From Diadema setosum (lineage: Eukaryota; Echinodermata; Echinoidea; Diadematoida; Diadematidae), in the NCBI GenBank assembly GCA_033980235.1, contig CM067070.1:27308627-27372626 (forward strand): a stretch of 64,000 nucleotides of DNA. Direction: 5' to 3'. The stretch's first letter is position 1. Each line of letters begins with the position of its first letter. Both the position numbers and the translations under genes were made by a program. The notes below the pieces were generated by a model that saw only the letters and a list, made by a program, of their open reading frames with translations, was not told the DNA's origin and did not search any database. Shown in pieces: positions 1-12,205 of this stretch.

Positions 1-550
1 AAGAGGAAGAAGGGATAAGTTACAGAAAGTAAGTCATTGACGAACAAAAACAAAGCAAAACAAAACATGCATTTGGTGAAATTTATGGAACAGTTTCAGT
101 TGAGATGTGACTCTAGAGCCCTTTTTACACTTGTGTTTCTTAACCTCGTACTTTCTCTGACCCAGGACTATCGTTAGTCCCATACCAATTTTATCAGCTT
201 TTTACACTCGCCAAAAAGTCCCGTGCTAAGCTCTTGTCCGGGGCTAAGGAGAAAATTTACCTTTTTTCACTCGTATTTCTTTGTCCGGTGCTGTCCAAAC
301 CACATGCATATTCATGATTACGCTGTGCACTGTACACGTACACCAACAGGCAGTTGCCTGGTGATTGCGCCTCATGGAGATTGCATGAAACTCCGAGTAG
401 CAATAAATACGGATGAACCTGCAGTCAACCGCGTGAACTTGTTCCAATACTTCTGTCTAAAGCTCTTCCTTTGAGGATATCGAGCACTCTTCATAGAAGG
501 ATAGAATATGTTGATAAAGTAGTCCACGTGTTGGCAAGATAAAAAAGATA

Positions 551-760
551 AGTAACAAAACTGCAACAAAGTTCATGCTGTATTCACTAACGATTTATTT
601 CTTCACACAAATTTTCGAGCGTCTCGCTGCCCTTTCTCAATATAGCTAAATATGGCTTATGTATCAACACTTGGGAAAGGGCGGCGAGACGCTCGAAAAT
701 TTGTGTGAAGAAATAAATCGCTGGTAAATACAGCATGAACTTTGTTGCAGTTTTATTACT
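551..760. mobile_element. Short foldback element
   Basis: Arms of about 85-95 bp read in opposite directions (AAATTTTCGAGCGTCTCGC on the left, its complement on the right) around a loop of about 25 bp. A deleted relative sharing the outer part and the upstream word GTAGTCCACGTGTTGGCAAG lies at about 22354-22447. Confidence 0.75.
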
Positions 761-826
<66 letters not shown>

Positions 827-884
827 ATGAGTTAAAAGGGATAAAAACAATAATTGTGAAAAGTTAATCAGTATAATCAATGAT

Positions 885-1690
885 AAGTATTGTTAAATAA
901 ACAAAATGTGAAAATACTTATAATCACATTGTCTGTAGACTAAACCGTCTACAGTTATGATTTAGTGAGAAAGATAGTGGTATCTCCTTCTGATTTAGAC
1001 TTTAAAGGGAAGGTAAACCCAAAAAGCAATGTGGATTGAGTGAAAGCAGCAACATTAGTAGAACACATCAGTGAAAGTTTGAGGAAAATCGGACAATCGA
1101 TGCAAAAGTTATGAATTTTTAAATTTTGATGTTGGAACCCTTGATGAGGAGACTACTAGAGGATATGACGTATGAGTGGTCAACAATACAAAGAAAATAT
1201 AAAGGAAATTCAATAAAAATTCACTTTTCTAGAATTATGAAAGAGCAATGGACCAACCTCTTTCAGAAAGCAGGGGGAATAATTGCTACCCTTAACATAT
1301 GTCAATATCAAGTTGATGGAATTTGTAATTTTCATGAAAAATGGATTTTTGTAGAATTTTCTTTATATTTTCTTGGTATTGTTGTCCACTCATACGTCAT
1401 AACCTCTAGTAGTCTCCTCGTCCAGCGGTTCCAACACCAAAACTTTAGAAATTCACAACTTTTCCATCGATTGTCCGATTTTCTTCAAACTTTCACTGAC
1501 GTGTTCTACTAATGTTGCTGCTTTCACTCGATCCACAACGCTCTTGGGGTTTATCTTCCCTTTATCGCAAAACTCTTATATGCAGTATATTTAGTGATAC
1601 AACTGACCTACACATATGCATCACACGTGATAAATCGAGCATTTGTTTAAATCCCTGCTCCCAAAGGTAAACAGTACCTTTAAGATCACT
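885..1690 (+). repeat. Dispersed repeat family L, copy interrupted by element F
   Basis: 885-1004 and 1563-1690 together align to 10950-11190 (shared CCGTCTACA, GTGATATCTCCTT-like and TACACAGTACCTT-like text). The insertion at the TA is clean. Function and class unknown. Confidence 0.6.
1005..1562. mobile_element. Foldback element family F, TA target
   Basis: A 558-bp palindrome: left end AAGGGAAGGTAAACCC, right end its complement with one change, TA on both sides, arms over 200 bp. A 128-codon frame inside is a product of the palindrome. It interrupts an older dispersed repeat. A diverged half copy occurs near 54751-54910. Confidence 0.85.
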
Positions 1691-2589
1691 AACACCGTAA
1701 AACAATTTAGACAATCATATAAAAACGCATTTTTATGCAATTAAGTTACAACTTGATGAATAGCTAAATATAGCGTTTTGTTCTTTTCGTTGATATTGTA
1801 CACGTATTTGCTTTTCGCCTTTATTTCAAATTGTTGCAAATTTTATTGTATAGTTTGTTTGTATTCATGTTTGTTTCAATCCAGTTACAAATGATTATAA
1901 ATGATCATATTTTCATCATAATATTTGTCTATAGGGATCCTTTTCAATAAGCCTATACATGTGCTTCTCATGATTCTTCCACTATCATTTTGAATTTCTC
2001 TTAGAATTTTATGCTCTTCAACATTTCAAAAGGTTAAAAGCTGAATCTTCACCTCAAATTATACTATACCATCACTCATAACGTTTGAACTTTGAAATTC
2101 CATAACCTACTTGCTTTTTTTGTCTCAATTGATGAAACTATTCTATATATCTTGTCATATCTCTTTTTTTTTTTTGGCATTCATTAACTTTTTATATATT
2201 GAACTATGCTTGGAACCATTCTTTTGTTTTTTTTAAAGAAAAACGCTTGAGAACTGCCTTCCAAAAATTCAGACAAGACAACTATTATTCTGATGAACTA
2301 TCCCAATTTCACGTTTTAAGAAAAAAAAAACCCAAGGTTTACGAAATTTCTTTGGTATATCAAACATTTGGCATAATTCAGCAGACTTCCCTGCTAGAAA
2401 AAAGACAGTGTCCACAGTGTAAAACGGTATGTGAAACACAGTGTGAACACATTATGAACACAGAGTAAACACACTATGAACATAGTGTGAAATCTCTTAA
2501 AACTGGTAAATTCAAGCGTTTGTTTGTTTGATTTTGTACTGATGTATCAATTTTTTTGTTCGTATCTTATTATTATATGTAAGTAAGTG

Positions 2590-2790
2590 TATGTATGAGT
2601 AGTTTTATTGTATGGAGTTTCGACTATTGTACTTTTTTTCATGTGAAGTTGGACCCCTCGGAAGACCAGCACGTCCATGAAGGCCGAGCTGAGCAGGGCA
2701 ATCCATCCGTTTTTATTTTGTTATATAACCAAGTTGTATTGTATCATTGTTATTTTTGTGATTTTACGGTGAATGAATAAACAAACAAAC
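2590..2790 (+). repeat. LINE 3' tail-like fragment
   Basis: A stretch similar in style to CR1/L2 3' ends: 'gcagggcaatcc', T-rich tract, 'gtgaatgaataaa', and a closing (AAAC)n run. Related text occurs near 33440-33645, with 'gggcaatccctccg' and a final 'gaatgaataaat'-like end. No coding part remains. Confidence 0.4.
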
Positions 2791-3354
2791 AAACATCTTA
2801 CGATAATTATACATGCATTATCATAAAACTCAAGTGATTCGAAGCAAGACTTTAGTAAACAATATGCAAAATTCGAAAAATGGAGGGACCCACTAAAAAG
2901 ACAAAGCTTGAAGGATGTGGGTCCCTCAGAAGAAAAACATCAGTTGAGAGTAAAAAGAAAATATTTGGAAGCCCACTAGAAAAACATATCAACAAAAGCA
3001 CAGACATATACACACGAATAAACATTAAACGCGACCGAAATAGGAGCATATAGTACAACGGAGAGTTGACCTTGAGACGAGACAAAATGAGACAAAATTA
3101 ACATAACAGTAAGAGAACAGAACAGCAGACACGTTCAGCAGAGACAGCGATCTGGTCAGAAGTATGTCGAGAGAGAGAGTGAGAGAGAGAGTGTGTGTGT
3201 GTGTGTGTAACGCGAGAAAGAACAAGGTAATAGAGATAAAATCGTGGAAATATCCTAGCCTTATATGAGCATAATAATAGAATATAGAATACATGGAGCA
3301 ATCATTACCTAATAACGTAGGTTCTTAGATAAAGGGTTATAACAGCTGGTTTAT

Positions 3355-5205
3355 TCAATTCAGTAAAATTATAAGGTTGCAATAAAAAAAGAATAGTTTC
3401 CTTTTGAATTAGTAAATAGAGGGGGCATTTCTACTATCCTGATGCAAAGACTTCCAATAACTTGGGCCAGTATAAACAAATGTGATCTTGGCTAAATTGG
3501 TACGAAGAAGAGGTAAATGATATTAATTCGAACGTCGAGTCAGATATTCATGCAGTGACTGATTCTTTAGGAACATGGAACGGAAGATATCATGCATGAA
3601 GAGAGTTATTGTTATACTAGGTGTTTCAAAAAACATTTTCCACTTTTGATCATGAATAGTTCAAAAACTATTCATCCGATACAACTGTCATTAATATGAG
3701 TAATAGCTGAATAGTGTACAATATTTTTGAGGTAATTTAAATGTGAAAGCATGAATCGATTTCACTAAAATCTAAGATTGATTGTGAAGTAAGGTTTCAG
3801 ATTTTGGTCAAATTTTAACCCTCTGTACAAAAATTGAATTTTGCACAGGAACCAGTGATGTGTATGTGAGTGTGTGCTGACAATGGCTCTGAACAATGGA
3901 CATGACTGAACCACATGTTGACTAGGCATCAGTCTCGCGCTCCCAGGCACATGAATGCTTGATTAATAATTCATATGTATTGCCCCGGGTACTGCTAGTC
4001 TGAATTCATGCACCGTAAAGGGTAAAATGCATGCACATGGAAAAAGTAAGCACATGTTTCCATGTGCTTGCAAGCACCACATTTCATTCCAGCTGGCAAT
4101 CATTTTCAAATTTTGCTTCACATATCACTAAATTTGGGATATGAATAAGCATAGACGATCTAAAGTTCTTCATTTTAATACAACTGTCTACTAATAGTCT
4201 GACAAATATATCGCTTTTTTGATAAAAAGAGATACATTTTGGTAAAGAGTTCAGCAGCATTTTTCATTGGGGCGATTTGTTTCACAGTAGATTTATTCAA
4301 GGCTCCACATACACAAGTGTATACTCTAATTGATTATCTTTGCTTCCTGTCACCATGTTTATGACAGAACAGACAGTATTCTTTGTAATTTTGTTTTCAG
4401 AATTAGGGAGAGCACTGTCGCGACTCAACGACAGTATTGGCAGGTGTTTGACTTTACACAGATACTGCCAGAGGCTGAATAAAGACTATAGTTGTGATAG
4501 TGGAATTTCTCATGAATGAATAATGAAGCATTCAAACCCTGGCCATTGTTCAGGACCATTGTCAGGGTGTTAACCACACACTCCCATACACACCCAGTGA
4601 CCCCTGTGGAAAGTGAACGTTTTGTACAGAGGGTTGGAAATAGAGCACAATCCGGAATCTAACTGTGAAATTAATCATGGATTTCATGAAACTGATTTAT
4701 GCTTTCATATTTAAACTACCTTCAACAAAATTGTACACTATTCAGCTATCACTCATATCAATTACAATGTAATCTGATATATAGTGTTTTGATTATTAAG
4801 AATCAAAAGTGGAAAATGTTTTTTGAAACACCTAGTACATATATAATTGTCCTAATTGAAATAAAACAATAACAGCTTATTAGAAGGAAACAATACATCA
4901 TCTGTATGAGAACGAACTGAAGAATAACAATGACGCGAAGAGCTTTCTTTTGCAATAAGAACACTCTATCCAACAAATTTTGGTAAGTGTTGCCCCGAAC
5001 TAAAACTCCATGATTAAGGTAAGGCAATATCAATGAAGAATACATAAGTAATAATTTTTGAGGGAAACCCAATTTTAGTCTATTGATGACGCCTATATTA
5101 CGCGAAATTATATTACAAATATAAATCAATATGCAATTTCCAAGAAAATTAAATATCTATAATAACACCAAGGAATCGGAAATATGAAACTCTTTCTAAA
5201 TGTTA
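3355..5205 (-). pseudogene. LINE RT C-terminal relic split by a mariner-like element
   Basis: On the minus strand, 4838-5205 reads NIGVINRLKLGFPQ, a clear decayed copy of the RT C-terminus found at 17.9-18.2 kb, and 3355-3614 continues it (YNNNSL, stop-ridden, then a stretch matching the terminal domain). The 1.2-kb element between them sits inside the codons for the Tyr-Asn-Asn run. It is the same LINE family as the longer copy. Confidence 0.7.
3617..4835. mobile_element. Mariner/Tc1-type element, 1.2 kb, copy A
   Basis: Terminal inverted repeats start CTAGGTGTTTCAAAAAACAT and end in its complement, flanked by TA on both sides, as for IS630/Tc1/mariner insertion. The interior near 4350-4480 keeps the N-terminus of a transposase-like frame, broken by a one-base loss. 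It lies inside a LINE relic. Confidence 0.75.
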
Positions 5206-5394
5206 ACTTCGAGCGTTTTCACATATATGAACACATTGTGAACACACTGTGGGACGCTATGTTCTCTCCAGCGGGGAATGAACCAACTTATAACGAACCT
5301 TAATCGGAATAACGAAACGTCGCAGTATTGAATGTAGGCCTACTGTTCACCACTATTAGGAGCAGTGATTCAAAAATATTCGAGATAGGCCTAT

Positions 5395-5701
5395 TACTTT
5401 TGATGCATATGTGATTGTGTAGGTAAGTCGTATCACAAAACATCCTACCATATAAATTTTGGTAATAAATCCTAAAATATAAGAAGATATCACTATTTTC
5501 CCATTAGACCATAAACTGTAGGAGGTTTAGTCTAGAAAGATTTTTATTATAACCATTTTTCACATTTTGTGTATATAAAAATACTTAACATTTATTATAT
5601 TGATTCACATTTTTACATTGGTTGTTTCTATTCCTAACTCACATTTTAGGACTACTTTGAAGCACTAAAGCTGGGTTTTTGTTTCATCTGCAAATGGTAA
5701 A
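5395..5701 (-). repeat. Dispersed repeat family L, copy 2
   Basis: The reverse complement of this stretch aligns with 10838-11130: ACCATTTGCAGA, then AACAAAAACCCAG, TGTGAGTTAGG, then AAATCTTTCT. It ends 42 bp before the EGF1 exon. Confidence 0.65.
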
Positions 5702-5743
5702 TAATGCCTTTAAACAAGCACGATCCGTTATTTTATTCAACAG

Positions 5744-5869
5744 CTACAGCCCAATGCAACGGAAGCGCTCCATGCCATCCGATGAGTACATGCTCTAATC
5801 ATTATACGGGTGATCTTGGATATCTGTGCACCTGTACAAACCCTTTACACGGCGTCAACTGTAAGAATG
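5744..5869 (+). CDS. Receptor exon: EGF-like domain 1
   Basis: A 126-bp exon between a pyrimidine-rich acceptor (TTATTCAACAG) and donor GTGAGT, phase 1 at both ends, 42 codons. The translation has six cysteines in EGF order, with the closing C-x-C and a Gly-Val-Asn-Cys end typical of extracellular EGF repeats that bind ligands or act as spacers. It lacks an obvious calcium-binding Asp/Asn set. It is the first exon of the gene I can see; any partner upstream is outside the window or unrecognised. Confidence 0.75.
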
Positions 5870-6234
5870 GTGAGTCAATATACATGTAGATCTCTACACC
5901 TTTTACCTGATTTTGAAAGGGGTCGATATTTATCGAACTCCAAATGTGAAACAACATCTAATGCTGTGTGACAATCTACCCGTTAGCATTGGACAAGACT
6001 TGAAATTTGTATTTTAATTTGCCAAGACAATAAAATGCCATTACTTTAACAGTCTTAAGAAGGAATTTAGTACTGTTACATGAGTAAAAGAGAGTACCTT
6101 TACGGGGCTGAGACGAAAAACAAATATTCCGAACGAAAATATGATAAAAAATAAACGAAAAACGAACCGTCGTATATCGGGCGCATTGCCTTTGCCCGTA
6201 GTGACTTTGCCCGTAATCTTAGTGATATACAATG

Positions 6235-6610
6235 GTTCGGTGAGGGCTCATACCACGAGACCGACACCCACGAGTCATACGGTCCACGAGACCGACATAA
6301 AAAATAGGTCCATGAGTCATACAGCCCAAGAATTACACGACTCACGAGTCATACAGCCCATGAGTTCGACACTACGCACAAAAGGTTCACGAGACCGACA
6401 CTAAGCAAAGAGAGCCCACGGAGACCGACACTGCACGATAAAGGCTCACGAAACCGACAGTACGCAAAAGAGGATCACTAGACCGACACTAGGCAAAGAA
6501 GGCTCACGAGACCGACACTAGACAAAAAAGGCTCACGAGACGGACACCAAGAAAAGAAAGTCCACGAAACAGATACCAGGCAAAGAAGGCTCACGAGACC
6601 GACAGGATGA
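6235..6610 (+). repeat. Degenerate minisatellite, ~29-bp unit
   Basis: About a dozen imperfect units around CTCACGAGACCGACACTA followed by a GCAAAGAAGG-like spacer. The left part alternates CACGAGTCATACAGCC with CACGAGACCGACA, two unit types. It lies in the intron after EGF1. Confidence 0.8.
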
Positions 6611-7477
6611 ACAGCGCAATCTGCATGTCAATTACCTGTACAGGGTATTCCATGAAGGGGAAAATTTTATACTGGCGGGTGCGTTTTCGCAACGCCATCG
6701 AGTGAGAGATTGTTCTAGTAAGTAATGAACAGCACCATCTACATATCAACGACATCAAGTAACTATGTATTTCTACACGTGTTGCTATTACAGGGTAGTT
6801 CTGCCACGCTATGGGGAAGTGAAATTGTTACCAATGTATCTTTTTTAAACAAATAGGATTGTCCTCTTCATGGGGATCCCCACCCCCTCCCCCCCCCCAA
6901 AAAAAAATGAAAAAAATAAGAGAGGAAAATAACGATGTATGGTGTGATTTTAGATGTCATCGTGCTATTTTTAATAGGCTTTCCCATTTTCTAGATAGAT
7001 GGTGGACAGGGTGTAAGTTTTTTTTTTTTTCGCCCTTTTCTTTCTCACCTCACTATAGTTAAGTATTCCTTATTAGATATCCTATCCTCCTGCTTATACC
7101 CGCCTGCTTAGAGTTCAGTTTGTAATTTTTTCTGTAACTTTAATGTATGACAATTGAAAAGATGAATACATTTTATATCACAGCGATTCACCTCGATTTG
7201 TGGCTAATGGTATTTGTAAAATTATTGTCCTCAAAACGGTACATTTTTCATGAAATAGAACAGCTGTTTTCATCGATGCATCTTCTTTATCCGAATCCTT
7301 AATGCCTTAATAGACGATGATATCATTTTCTATCAATCTGTACTAAATCAACACCTTTGCAGATGACTATTCCCCTTTCATATCATGTAAAGCAATTGTG
7401 CACTGCATCATTGACCATTTCGAATTTTGAACTTCTGAATTGTTGTTGCATGTTTGCATTTTCCACCCCTCCTCCTC

Positions 7478-7803
7478 GCTGGAAAGAACAGTGTCTCACA
7501 TTGCGCTCACAATGTGTTCATATAGTCAACTATATAAAAACTTAGAATTTAACAGTGTGAAGATGACTTCACACTGTATCAAGTGTGGGTTTTCACAAAG
7601 AGTTCACCGTTTAATGCACCGTTTGACACTGTGAATAGGTCAATCAAACTGCGAAATGGCGATTCACAATGTGTTCACAATGTTAAAATGCTCGAATTTG
7701 ATGGTGTAAAGAGATTTTACACTGTGTTTTACATTCACACTGTGTTTTCACACAGTGCTTCACTTTGCGTTTGCGAGACCCTTTATTCTTTCCAGCAGGG
7801 CCA
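7478..7803. repeat. Repeat rich in CACAGTGTGAACAC-type words
   Basis: Inverted outer words CGCTGGAAAGAA and TTCTTTCCAGCAGGG bracket many direct and inverted forms of CACAATGTGTTCACA. Shorter relatives occur at 2385-2520 and 5205-5290. It looks like a foldback element built from a short palindromic word. Confidence 0.5.
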
Positions 7804-8599
7804 GAATTTCCGGAGGGGCCGTAATTCATAGTTCATTTGTAATCACTCTGTCTCCTCTGTCAATATTGCAGTCATAGCTATCGGTAATGTTGGTGCAGCA
7901 TTTCTTTTACTTGTTCCCCTGTCATTGTATTTGACACGTATCTCCCATGAACAACCTCAAAGTATTGATGTCCTTTCCCCCTTAGTTTGGTCACAAGTTG
8001 TACTAGTGCTCCTTAGAGTCTTGTTTTTCGCAATGTAGTCAATTTGTTTAACGCTAAACACTGAAACTGCTGTTTGCAAATTTGGAGGGATGATCCCTTC
8101 CGGACATTCTCATTAATAGCAGAGAAGGAACCCTCTAGCATATGTTTGTTTGTTGTTTGTTGGATTTTTTTTTTATAAACTATAATGCCGAAATGCTCAC
8201 TTTCCTTAAATTTCGCCTGCATTAAACTTTCGTAAATTTCACGAGGAGCAAAGATTCGGGAAAGCAAAATGCGTGTATATATAAAACAATCAAACATGCC
8301 TAGCGGTCACCTGTATAGCGGCCACGTGTATATGGAGGCCACCTGCCGTATACGACCATAAGAAACAATACCCCCAGAGAAAGTTGCCTTGTATAATAAC
8401 GGACACTTTCTATGTCCGTCGATTGGCTGGCTAAAGACAGGTTTGACCTTATAACAGTTATATATTTCATTATGGTATTGGTGTTATTTTGTACCCGTTC
8501 ATCACAGTCTGCCAATAATACCCAAAGCTTATTAAAGAAGTGGGAGGGGAAAGAATGCAACTTTTAGTTTCAGTGTCCATAACTTGTCTTGCATTACAG

Positions 8600-8929
8600 A
8601 CAGCATGGTGAGGAATATCAATCTCCCGACTTCTGACCCCGTGTCACTCTCGCCTCCGACCCAACTTGGAAATGCATACCGCACCTGGTTCGTTCAGGGT
8701 TTACCGGATTGCATCACTGATCTGTCTATTGCCATCAGGTCACGTGACACCGTAACGTTCGAAATAAAGCGTGACGGCTCTCCGACGTCATCGTTATTGG
8801 CGTTCTCAAAGGATTATTACGTCACGAGTGTGTCGACTACCGGTTCGATATGGATTTTTATGTCGATGCTTGTTAGATATCCCCAGAGGCTAGTGCTCAC
8901 GTTAGACGTGAGGAATAGTTGTGAACAAG
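8600..8929 (+). CDS. Receptor exon: CUB-like domain 1
   Basis: A 330-bp exon with acceptor TTGCATTACAG and donor GTGGGT, phase 1-1, 110 codons. It shares with four later exons a core of Trp, then a hydrophobic, then Gly-Leu-Pro-x-Cys (TWFVQGLPDC), and ends with a Cys a few residues before the donor (NSCEQG). The pattern resembles a divergent CUB beta-sandwich (W-x-hydrophobic, Pro-Gly, alternating hydrophobics, C-terminal Cys) lacking the usual first disulfide. CUB-like is an inference from pattern; a different beta-sandwich fold is possible. Confidence 0.7.
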
Positions 8930-9217
8930 GTGGGTGTCATCAAATTGAAATCGACAGTATCAACAATATCAACTGAACAAAAAAAATCATGCTTGTATGC
9001 AGTGGAACAACTATATAGGCCTCTCGACTTGTACATGCAGCAGTGGGGTGGAGACCTGCTTTCTTTTTTTCTGTATTTTATCTCACTGTGGGTGTTACAT
9101 GATGCAGACATTCCTTGCTCCATTCTCTTTTTAAAGTCATTATTGATAAATCATTTACACTCTGGGTCGATTTGATGTGAAATTGTGAATTTCTCATATA
9201 CAGTATTGAATATAAGC

Positions 9218-9257
<40 letters not shown>

Positions 9258-9260
<3 letters not shown>

Positions 9261-9503
9261 GGGTTTGTTTGCAAAAACCGATAAGTCCATTTTTGAAGAT
9301 TTTAAAGGACGATCTCTGTCATAAAGTACAAAATAATACCTTTTAAATGATATATTGGTCACTACATAAAAAGGTATATTTTTTAAGTTATGGTCAAAAG
9401 AAGCAAATTTTTTTTATTATTCTCTTTATTTTTTTTGACCTTTAATCGCAAATATCTCCATTTGGCAAATATGGACTTATCGGTTTTTGCAAACAAACTC
9501 CTC

Positions 9504-9507
<4 letters not shown>
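9258..9507 (-). mobile_element. TA-tract element family E, copy 1
   Basis: About 250 bp with inverted ends containing TTTGCAAAAACCGATAAGTC, embedded directly in (TA)n on both sides. Compared with the other copies it has two single-base indels that break its open frame. Confidence 0.8.
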
Positions 9508-9534
<27 letters not shown>

Positions 9535-9790
9535 TATATATGTGTGTGTATGTAGTGAAATGCCTATATTCATTAGTAATATATAGGGACAGTCACCTTT
9601 AGTTAAATATTCAGAGAAAACTGCATGACGAAGCTTTGAAATCCCGGATCTTTAATATTCACCAGAAAATTGATGGTGCGTGCTCAACTCGATCTCTCTA
9701 CGTGTAATCACACTTTATAATTACACTGTACATACGTTTAAGTCGATTGAAAACGGTCTATTAGTGGCTATTTTGATATTATATCTTCAG

Positions 9791-9904
9791 ATCTTCCGAC
9801 GTGTAGCGACGATCCGTGCTCGACTGCGAGTCAGTGTATTCCTATTACGGATGGATACTGGTGCCACTGCTTTGCAGGTTTTCGTGGCTTCAACTGCGCG
9901 GGAG
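9791..9904 (+). CDS. Receptor exon: EGF-like domain 2
   Basis: A 114-bp exon, acceptor ATATCTTCAG, donor GTGAGC, phase 1-1, 38 codons. The frame that keeps the phase reads CSDDPCSTASQC, then GYWCHCFAGFRGFNC, six cysteines in EGF spacing. A longer open frame covers the same bases in another register but has no domain signature. A (TTG)n run follows shortly after the donor. Confidence 0.75.
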
Positions 9905-10837
9905 GTGAGCCAACCTTTTGTTGTTGTTGTTGTTGTTGTTATATAGTATTGTTTCTATTTCTTTTCATCTCAACGTCAGTCCCTCTATCACCGAATATAG
10001 TCATTTCACATATCAAAATATTTTCCCTTGAGAGTTTCTGGTTAAAACTGGGGGCAGACGTGACTCCAAAATAGTACTATTCATTGAGGTGTTTAGCCCC
10101 GAAGTGAATCGTATTTTTGGAGGCATCCAAGTTTTACCCTAAATTTTAACCAGAAACTAAGAACTATAGACAAAGTATGTTTGTGTATAAACATTTTGGA
10201 TTAAAAACAAAACTGGGCATGAGCTAATTACAAAATGGTTTATTGCGCAACCCGGAGAGAGAGAAAACACTTATGATCTGTTTGGATGAGTATTTTAATG
10301 TCATAATTTGAGTCAATTCTGATGATTAATCTTAATTCAGTGTATACCCTAATCATCTATCTGTGCATCTATACATTCTTTCTTTGTTACAAAAAGGTTA
10401 ATGTACGTTAAATATATTCGCTCATAAAAAGGAAATATATCTAAAATCTGAAATATCGTTGAGCGTTATGTATAGTCTCTCATTGCTCTGTGCATCATTT
10501 CAAAAATTTGACTTTTGTTGGCAGGTATGAAGAATGCTAACATAGTCCAGACATGCCAGATATGAATATCATGAGAAGACTCTAAAAGATGTCTGGTTAG
10601 ATGTAATCAGTGCAATTCAAATGTATTACACTTTTGAGCTGAACTAAAAAAAAAAAGAGTGAAATTGTAATAAACGGAATGAGAGTTAAGAGCGGAAAAT
10701 GCACGTAAAAATTACATGAGGACATTTTGTAAACTACGTTGTCATACTAGTTAAACATTATTTTCAGATTTCATTTGATCTGCTATCTGGCTGTATAAAA
10801 AATATACACATGAAATGTTGTTATCATACCTTAAAGG

Positions 10838-11190
10838 CATTGCTTACCATTTGCAGAAGAAACAAAAACCCAGATTTAGAGCTTCAAAATAGTTCTAAAA
10901 TGTGAGTTAGGGATAGAAACAACCAATGTAAGAATTTGAAACAGTTATGTTAAGGATTGTTAGAAATACAAAATGTGAACAATAGTTATAATAAAAATCT
11001 TTCTACACAAAACCGTCTACATTAGTTATGGTCTAGTGAGAGAAATAGTGATATCTCCTTATATCTTAGGCTTTATTGCGAAATGTTTACATGGTAGAAT
11101 GTTTTGTGATACAGCTGACCAACACATATTTTATTACGCATCAAATATTTAAAACATTTTTAAATCACCCCTCTCAGTGGTACACAGTAC
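10838..11190 (+). repeat. Dispersed repeat family L, copy 3
   Basis: The longest copy, running from 'cattgcttaccatttgcag' to 'gtacacagtacctta'. It lies in the intron before CUBL2. No terminal repeats or coding were seen. Confidence 0.6.
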
Positions 11191-11305
11191 CTTAAAACAA
11201 ATCATGAGTAGAGGATGTGCAACTTTGCTTTAAGTGTGCGTGTTCGTGTGGTTCGTACTTTGCAGTGCTGCAGTGTAGTCCACTTCCAAAGTTAAAAAAA
11301 AATAC

Positions 11306-11337
<32 letters not shown>

Positions 11338-11397
11338 CTATATACATCTTCTGTGTCATGTACTTATCTTACAATCGCTGTTGTTCACCGATGAAAG

Positions 11398-11736
11398 CTG
11401 ACGACGTGATCAAGATTGAACCGGGCATCGAGCAGCCTGTGGTGGCGATGACGCCAGACTTCCCCGCATTGTTTATCTTCGAGTTCCCTTTCTCCTGGCA
11501 CGTGCAAGGCCTCGCTGGCTTCGATGTGGATGTGTGGTTCTCACATGGGGTTAACATGCAAATCGATGGGACAATGCAGTTAACGGTTGAGAAGGAGAAC
11601 TACCTGCGCGGTATTGCAGTGCCACACAGCATCTTGCCCTTCTATGTACTCGTAAACGCCGCCTCCTTCTACCTCAGTTTGGAAAATCACTTGAATGCGG
11701 CTTTCAGAATGGAGTTATCGTTGACACGTAGCGAAG
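11398..11736 (+). CDS. Receptor exon: CUB-like domain 2 (lacks the conserved Cys pair)
   Basis: A 339-bp exon, phase 1-1, 113 codons. The acceptor ends in GATGAAAG after a T/C-mixed tract and the donor is GTTAAC, both weaker than the others, but they are the only pair that preserves frame and phase. It carries the family core as SWHVQGLAGFDVDV: Phe sits where the sister domains have Cys, and the C-terminal Cys is also replaced (LTRSEG). The fold is probably kept without this disulfide. Confidence 0.65.
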
Positions 11737-12205
11737 GTTAACATGACGACTGGCCAACTTTTGTTTTTATCCTTTTAATTTTGAGTATGAAAAACTATGA
11801 ATATGAAAGATACTATACATTTCTTTTTCTGAAAAAAAAGAAAGAAAGATAGAGACAGCATTTTAACTACCCCCTTCCCAATTTCTCCTTACCCATCTAC
11901 CCCGCCCCTTTTCGGTCCCATAATTCCGATGGTAATATGTATCATGGGTTAGGGGCAAAGTTTGGGTAAATTCATTGTTTTTTTTTTTGGCTTTTTTGTT
12001 TTGTTTTGTTTTTGTTTTTTGCTTTTTTTGCAAAATTAAATAAACTCGACCCTCCGTCAATTGCAATGGCTCTTCTTAGTTGAGCATAACAATAATGAAA
12101 CGTACTTGATGTCATTAATAATAATGATGTATATGTTACCCATTGTCTCAAAAGTCAGGCAATACTTGACTTATGCGCAACTTACAACCTCTTTATAATC
12201 TGCAG

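Noticed and set aside
1126..1512. 128-codon open frame
   Set aside because: It lies wholly inside the palindromic foldback at 1005-1562, so it reads one arm and then its complement; no domain, no support.
1..5743. Search for a signal-peptide exon or earlier EGF/CUB-like exon of the receptor
   Set aside because: No phase 1-1 open segment with Cys spacing or a W-x-V-x-G-x-P-x-C core was found; the stretch is repeats and unique AT-rich DNA, so the 5' end is taken to be outside the window.
6235..6610. Possible CRISPR array
   Set aside because: Units are degenerate and adjacent, without unique spacers of constant length, in a eukaryotic intron; a minisatellite explains it.
9680..9946. 88-codon frame over EGF2
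   Set aside because: It is in a different register; the EGF cysteines and phase 1-1 splice sites lie in another frame.
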